DNA from: Pseudomonas nabeulensis
GTDB taxonomy: Bacteria; Pseudomonadota; Gammaproteobacteria; Pseudomonadales; Pseudomonadaceae
Length of the DNA: 46,146 nucleotides
Direction of reading: 5' to 3'
NCBI RefSeq assembly: GCF_004682045.1
Contig: NZ_QUZT01000056.1
Span: 1 to 46,146, forward strand
The translations under genes were made by a program, and so were the position numbers. A model generated the notes under the pieces. That model searched no databases and had not been told where the DNA came from. It was given only the letters and a program-made list of their open reading frames with translations. Numbering within the stretch: position 1 is the first letter of the stretch; every line of letters begins with the position of its first letter. Below, piece after piece: positions 43,106 through 46,146 of the stretch.

Positions 43106-43523
43106 GCAGGGGCAACGCCGGGCCGTCCGGCAGCTTGTCGAGGTTGACGCGCAGCTTCTCGCCTGCGCGCTCGATCTCTACGCTGTCGCCGTCAATGGCC
43201 GTCAAATGCACACCCGGGCTGACGCGCTCACCCACCCGAAAACTCTGCGGCGGCCCATCGTTGAGACTGAGGATCGCCACCGCACCCCGCGCCCCCGTCA
43301 GCACGCCGGTGACCTTGATCTGGGGTGCCGTCGCCACGTTGGAAAACCACTGCAACGCTGGATTCTCACTGCGCGCCGCCAACGCCTGGGCCGTGGCTTG
43401 GGGCGTGTTGGACTCAGCCGATGACAGCAACAACGGCGTCCACACCACCGCGCCGGCCAGCGCCGCCGCCAGCCCCAGTGCTTGCACGCCATGAGCCGGG
43501 GTAAAGCGAAAAGTGAATGCCAT
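43092..43523 (-). CDS. hxcP: Type II secretion protein GspC/HxcP
   Basis: A 143-residue bitopic inner-membrane protein, short for GspC. It has one N-terminal transmembrane helix (VQALGLAAALAGAVVWTPLLL, about 13-33). The periplasmic HR domain (IKVTGVLTGARGAVAILSLNDG, RVGERVSPGVHLTAIDGDSVEI) docks on the secretin. There is no C-terminal PDZ or coiled-coil domain. It converges on hxcV with a 14-bp tail-to-tail overlap, so the two transcripts are partly antisense. Confidence 0.9.
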   Translation of the reverse strand: MAFTFRFTPAHGVQALGLAAALAGAVVWTPLLLSSAESNTPQATAQALAARSENPALQWFSNVATAPQIKVTGVLTGARGAVAILSLNDGPPQSFRVGERVSPGVHLTAIDGDSVEIERAGEKLRVNLDKLPDGPALPLLTRP

Positions 43524-43616
43524 GGGGTCGACCTCCTGTATGCCCGTGGCACCAGCCTACAGGCCAATTCGCACGTTTTTATTTCACAAGCTCACCAGTT
43601 CCCACGGAGCCGACCG

Positions 43617-44069
43617 ATGAAACAGCAAGGCTTCACCCTGATCGAGTTGATGGTGGTGCTGGTGATCATCGGCATCGCCAGCGCCGCCATCAGCCTCACC
43701 ATCAAACCCGACCCGTTGCACCTGCTGCGCAAAGACGCCGAACGCCTCAGCCAACTGCTGCAAATCGCCCAGGCCGAGGCCCACGCGGATGGTCGGCCCA
43801 TCACCTGGCGGGCAGATGCCAAGGGCTTTCGCTTCAACCGCCGCAGCGAAGATGGAACCGGCGTGGAAGCCTTCCAGAACGACGACCAACTGCGCCCGCG
43901 CCTATGGGAAAGCACCCCGATGCAAATCAACATCGAACCCCGACAAACCCTGGTACTCAACGCCGAATGGATCAACCCACCGCTGCGCGTGGTGCTGTCC
44001 GATGGGCAACACCGCCTCAGCCTGCAACGCGACGCCGCCGGCCTGCTGCGTGTAGTGGCCCCCCTGTAG
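43617..44069 (+). CDS. hxcU: Type II minor pseudopilin GspH/HxcU
   Basis: A 150-residue minor pseudopilin with site KQQG|FTLIELMVVLVIIGIASAAISL and the GspH beta domain (EAHADGRPITWRADAKGFRF). The ATG at 43617 has GGAG eight bases upstream. The in-frame reading to 43482 adds 45 residues from the hxcP promoter side and is not family-like. A long hairpin begins at its stop codon, before hxcW. Confidence 0.93.
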   Translation: MKQQGFTLIELMVVLVIIGIASAAISLTIKPDPLHLLRKDAERLSQLLQIAQAEAHADGRPITWRADAKGFRFNRRSEDGTGVEAFQNDDQLRPRLWESTPMQINIEPRQTLVLNAEWINPPLRVVLSDGQHRLSLQRDAAGLLRVVAPL

Positions 44070-44195
44070 TGAGCGGGCTCGCCCCGCGCTGGGTGGCGCA
44101 GCCGCCCCAAACCCATACACCCCGGTCCAACTGAAACACTGCGGTAACCGGGTTTAGGGCGGCTTCGCCACCCAGCGCGGAACAAGCCCGCTCAC
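44069..44195. repeat. Long imperfect inverted repeat between hxcU and hxcW
   Basis: Outer arms GTGAGCGGGCT and AGCCCGCTCAC enclose CCGCGCTGGGTGGCG and CGCCACCCAGCGCGG, then GCCGCCCC and GGGCGGC, with a central loop near 44120-44150. It starts at the last base of the hxcU stop. It resembles a REP-type doublet of a third class and could attenuate transcription into hxcW. Confidence 0.85.
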
Positions 44196-44224
44196 CACAT
44201 AATCTCCATCAGGAGAAATTGAAC

Positions 44225-44833
44225 ATGCATAAACACAAACCCCACTCGCAATCAGGCTTCACGCTAATCGAAGTGATGGTGGCGATCATGTTGATGGCCC
44301 TGGTCAGCGTCATCGCCTGGCGCGGCCTCGATAGCGTGACCCGTGCGGATCACCATCTACAGGCCAGCACCGAGCAAACCGAAGTGTTGCTGCGGGCGCT
44401 GAACCAACTGCAACGGGACATCAGCCTGCGCGCCAACGTGGAATTGGTAACACCCGGCGAACCGGAAGTCGAAGGGCTGGCAGCGGTGACCGTGCGCAGC
44501 TCCGATACCCAGGGCTTTCGCCTGGACATCATCCGCAGCGCACCGGTCGCGGGCGACGGCCTGCAACGGGTGCGCTGGTGGCTCAAGGGGGATTCGCTGT
44601 ACCGCGCGGTGGCGCCGGCGCGCGACCGCTTTCCATTGCCAGCCGCGAAGGATGGAGTGGTGGTGTTGACCGGCGTGAGCGACGTGCAGGTGCGGGTGTG
44701 GGAGCTGGATAAGGGCTGGCGGCAGTTGAGCGGCAACCGGCGGGAGGATCCGCTGGGGTTGGAGATGAGTTGGGTGCGGCAGACGCCCCAGGGGGTGGAG
44801 CGGTATCGGCAGGTGGTGGGGCCGTTGAAATAG
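44225..44833 (+). CDS. hxcW: Type II minor pseudopilin GspJ/HxcW
   Basis: A 202-residue minor pseudopilin with site SQSG|FTLIEVMVAIMLMALVSVIAW and the GspJ signature RGLDSVTRADHHLQA. The C-terminal half (LQRVRWWLKGDSLYRAVAPARD) is family-like. The ATG at 44225 has AGGAG nine bases upstream. A TTG two codons earlier is less likely. It is the last gene of the Hxc cluster, in the same position as hxcW in P. aeruginosa. Confidence 0.93.
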   Translation: MHKHKPHSQSGFTLIEVMVAIMLMALVSVIAWRGLDSVTRADHHLQASTEQTEVLLRALNQLQRDISLRANVELVTPGEPEVEGLAAVTVRSSDTQGFRLDIIRSAPVAGDGLQRVRWWLKGDSLYRAVAPARDRFPLPAAKDGVVVLTGVSDVQVRVWELDKGWRQLSGNRREDPLGLEMSWVRQTPQGVERYRQVVGPLK

Positions 44834-44850
44834 CGCTGGTCCCACGCCGT

Positions 44851-44931
44851 TCAGGCGCAACCACTACAACAATCCGCGTTGCACCCCTGCCGACACAGCG
44901 GGCAAGTGAGATTGACCAACTGCTGCCGCAT
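44851..44931 (-). CDS. Possible 26-residue Cys-rich small protein
   Basis: A short open frame encoding MRQQLVNLTC followed by six more residues before a Cys-dense end, NADCCSGCA. Six Cys in 26 residues are spaced C-X2-C-X3-C-X3-CC-X2-C, which suggests a metal knuckle. The ribosome site is weak and there is no known homolog from memory. The frame stays open upstream for about 15 codons with a TTG start option. It may be chance. It lies between hxcW and a minus-strand terminator. Confidence 0.35.
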   Translation of the reverse strand: MRQQLVNLTCPLCRQGCNADCCSGCA

Positions 44932-45007
44932 CAGTGGGTATCTGCCTGAGTCATGCAAGGTGACTTCGGCAGACGTTTAAGGAGAGGGTGCTGGGCGGAC
45001 GGTTACG

Positions 45008-45038
45008 AAAAAACAACACCGGCATGAGGCCGGTGTTG
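45008..45038 (-). terminator. Rho-independent terminator of the toxin/immunity operon
   Basis: CAACACCGGC, loop and GCCGGTGTTG form a perfect 10-bp stem. On the minus strand it is followed by six Ts, 32 bp after the stop of the DUF4926-like gene. Confidence 0.93.
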
Positions 45039-45070
45039 GGAGGAAAAAACAAATCTGTCAGATCTATTTG

Positions 45071-45268
45071 TTATTTCTTGAGCTGAAATTGATCGGGAGA
45101 TAATGCCAGTTGAGCAACAGCACACCCCTCAGCATCACAAAACTCTACCTCATAGCCTTCCACTGGCAGACTATAAACTTCAATGATCGCACCCGGCACA
45201 CCAGCTCGCAGCCCTTCTGCCGGGATGTCTTCAGTCAATACGACAACATCAAAAAGCGAGTAAGTCAT
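45071..45268 (-). CDS. DUF4926-like small protein
   Basis: A 65-residue protein. MTYSLFDVVVLTEDIPAEGL, GVPGAIIEVYS, YEVEFCDAEG and LALSPDQFQL follow the DUF4926 pattern, a small SH3-like beta fold often found beside polymorphic toxins. The ATG at 45268 has AAGGA eight bases upstream. It may be an additional immunity protein or an orphan from a former toxin pair. It is the last gene before the terminator, 79 bp after the immunity candidate. Confidence 0.75.
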   Translation of the reverse strand: MTYSLFDVVVLTEDIPAEGLRAGVPGAIIEVYSLPVEGYEVEFCDAEGCAVAQLALSPDQFQLKK

Positions 45269-45347
45269 CTGGCATTCCTTACTTGACATAAAGAGTCGTC
45301 ACTCTACCTGGCACTTTCAAGGCCGCTTCTGCGGCTTGTGCCCCAAC

Positions 45348-45572
45348 TTATTCGTGAGAAGCTAATGTCTTAGTCGCCTGATGCAAAGCAGTCATAAGGT
45401 CCTCAAGATTGAAATTCCATTTACCTCCTTCAACGGGGGGATAAATTTCTATTTCAATTGGTCTTCCTGGCTCATGTGATACCTCAGCCAACTGACTCGC
45501 CCCCCCCCAAATCTCGAATACACAATTCTCTCGATCTGGGGGGCTTGTTATTACAGTAGATAAACGATTCAT
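45348..45572 (-). CDS. Candidate immunity protein of the adjacent toxin
   Basis: A 74-residue, acidic protein (EIEIYPPVEGGKWNFNLEDL) with no family I recognise. Its ATG overlaps the toxin stop codon by 4 bp (ATGA), the usual arrangement for a cognate immunity gene. Its sequence is AT-richer than the hxc genes, which fits exchangeable toxin/immunity cassettes. Confidence 0.65.
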   Translation of the reverse strand: MNRLSTVITSPPDRENCVFEIWGGASQLAEVSHEPGRPIEIEIYPPVEGGKWNFNLEDLMTALHQATKTLASHE

Positions 45573-46146
45573 GGCTTCGGGGGCTCCAACAAACCAATAA
45601 ATTTCCCTTTTGAATCGTAGCGAAGTCCACGGCCGTCGGGGGCAATCACATCCATGACCTTCCCAAATCTACCGGTGTCTTTGTAGGTTGCTGTGGCTGC
45701 CGGATTATTCAAGATTTCATCAGCTATTTTTTGAGCTTGAGCGTTGATTTCAGAAGGGCTTCCTTTAACGCTAGGAAACGCACTGCCTTCACGACTACCG
45801 TGTTTTTGGAGTGCTCGACCCGCTAATGAAAGTTGTCCTGATTTATCAGCCGGATCAAGCAGTTTTCCTGCATTCGACAAATCATCAATGTTTTTCCCAG
45901 CGAACGCACGACCTTTTGCACCGAACGGGCTACCACCCCCTCCCTTCCCCCCAACCAACCCCACCCCCGGCAGCACGCTCAACATCTCGGCATGGTTCCC
46001 CTGCACCGTCTTCTGCACCGCCAAACGCGTGTCGTCCTGATTGCTATCCAGGAACCCTCGAACAATCAGCCGTTCTTCCCAACTCAGTCCACCGCTGCTT
46101 TCGTACTTGTCGAGCGCGGCGTTGCCCATTTCCACGGTGGTGCGTT
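45569..46146 (-). CDS. C-terminal part of a polymorphic (CDI/Rhs-like) toxin, cut by the window edge
   Basis: The frame is open to the window edge, so only about 192 C-terminal residues are seen. A GC-rich linker (VLPGVGLVGGKGGGGSPFGAKG) is followed by an AT-richer tip: GRALQKHGSREGSAFPSVKG, INAQAQKIADEILNNP and GRFGKVMDVIAPDGRGLRYD, ending FIGLLEP. The KHG...R, DGRGLRYD and GLLEP motifs recur at the ends of CdiA- and Rhs-type toxins as I recall. A nuclease is likely, but its target is unknown. The large N-terminal carrier lies outside the window. Confidence 0.75.
   Translation of the reverse strand, partial: RTTVEMGNAALDKYESSGGLSWEERLIVRGFLDSNQDDTRLAVQKTVQGNHAEMLSVLPGVGLVGGKGGGGSPFGAKGRAFAGKNIDDLSNAGKLLDPADKSGQLSLAGRALQKHGSREGSAFPSVKGSPSEINAQAQKIADEILNNPAATATYKDTGRFGKVMDVIAPDGRGLRYDSKGKFIGLLEPPKP

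Noticed and set aside
33398..44833. The Xcp (general) type II secretion system.
   Set aside because: The gene order W-U-P-V-T-X-Y-Z-Q-R-S, the lipidated secretin and the DING and PdtA-like neighbours match Hxc.
1..46146. CRISPR array, tRNA or rRNA genes, transposase genes.
   Set aside because: No regularly spaced short repeats, tRNA cloverleaf with conserved TTCGA arm, rRNA segments or transposase motifs were recognised by eye.

Overview
The window is typical of a fluorescent pseudomonad (Pseudomonas fluorescens complex). It is GC-rich and carries many REP-type inverted repeats with the tell-tale ends TGTGGGAGGGGGCTTGCCCC. It also has a complete Hxc-type type II secretion cluster in the same gene order as I recall for P. 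aeruginosa, next to a DING phosphate-binding protein and a giant two-partner-secretion exoprotein.

Region 1 (1-12719) is a steroid/bile-acid ring C/D catabolic cluster. A tight ten-gene minus-strand operon runs from an HsaC-like extradiol dioxygenase (10181) through IpdA, IpdB, an enoyl-CoA hydratase, IpdC, EchA20, a pair of acyl-CoA dehydrogenases and a FadA6-like thiolase to an SDR dehydrogenase (523). A second acyl-CoA dehydrogenase pair diverges from it on the plus strand (10363-12719), and a candidate operator lies between. Together these would open the last steroid rings and feed the fragments into beta-oxidation. HsaA, HsaD, KstD, Ksh and FadD3 are not in the window.

Region 2 (12959-18737) is the least familiar part. 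A divergent Lrp/AsnC regulator faces a three-gene operon: a type-3 copper tyrosinase with a fungal-like Cys-X-His motif, a 577-residue protein of unknown function whose start overlaps the tyrosinase stop, and an exported protein with one C-terminal c-type heme motif. This looks like an undescribed oxidative system.

Region 3 (19004-44833) contains a 4187-residue filamentous-haemagglutinin-like TpsA protein (PdtA-like) without a TpsB partner in the window, a DING protein, and all eleven hxc genes (S, R, Q, Z, Y, X, T, V, P, U, W). The hxcR-hxcQ junction is split by about 1.4 kb of repeats. These include three copies of a highly structured repeat in alternating orientation and a 42-nt relic of the hxcR 5' end. 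The expected function is phosphate-starvation-linked protein export, but I found no convincing full Pho box.

Region 4 (44851-46146) is a polymorphic-toxin tip cut by the window edge, with a coupled small immunity candidate and a DUF4926-like protein. The toxin and immunity part is visibly AT-richer than its surroundings.

No rRNA, tRNA, CRISPR array, transposase or replication origin was seen.
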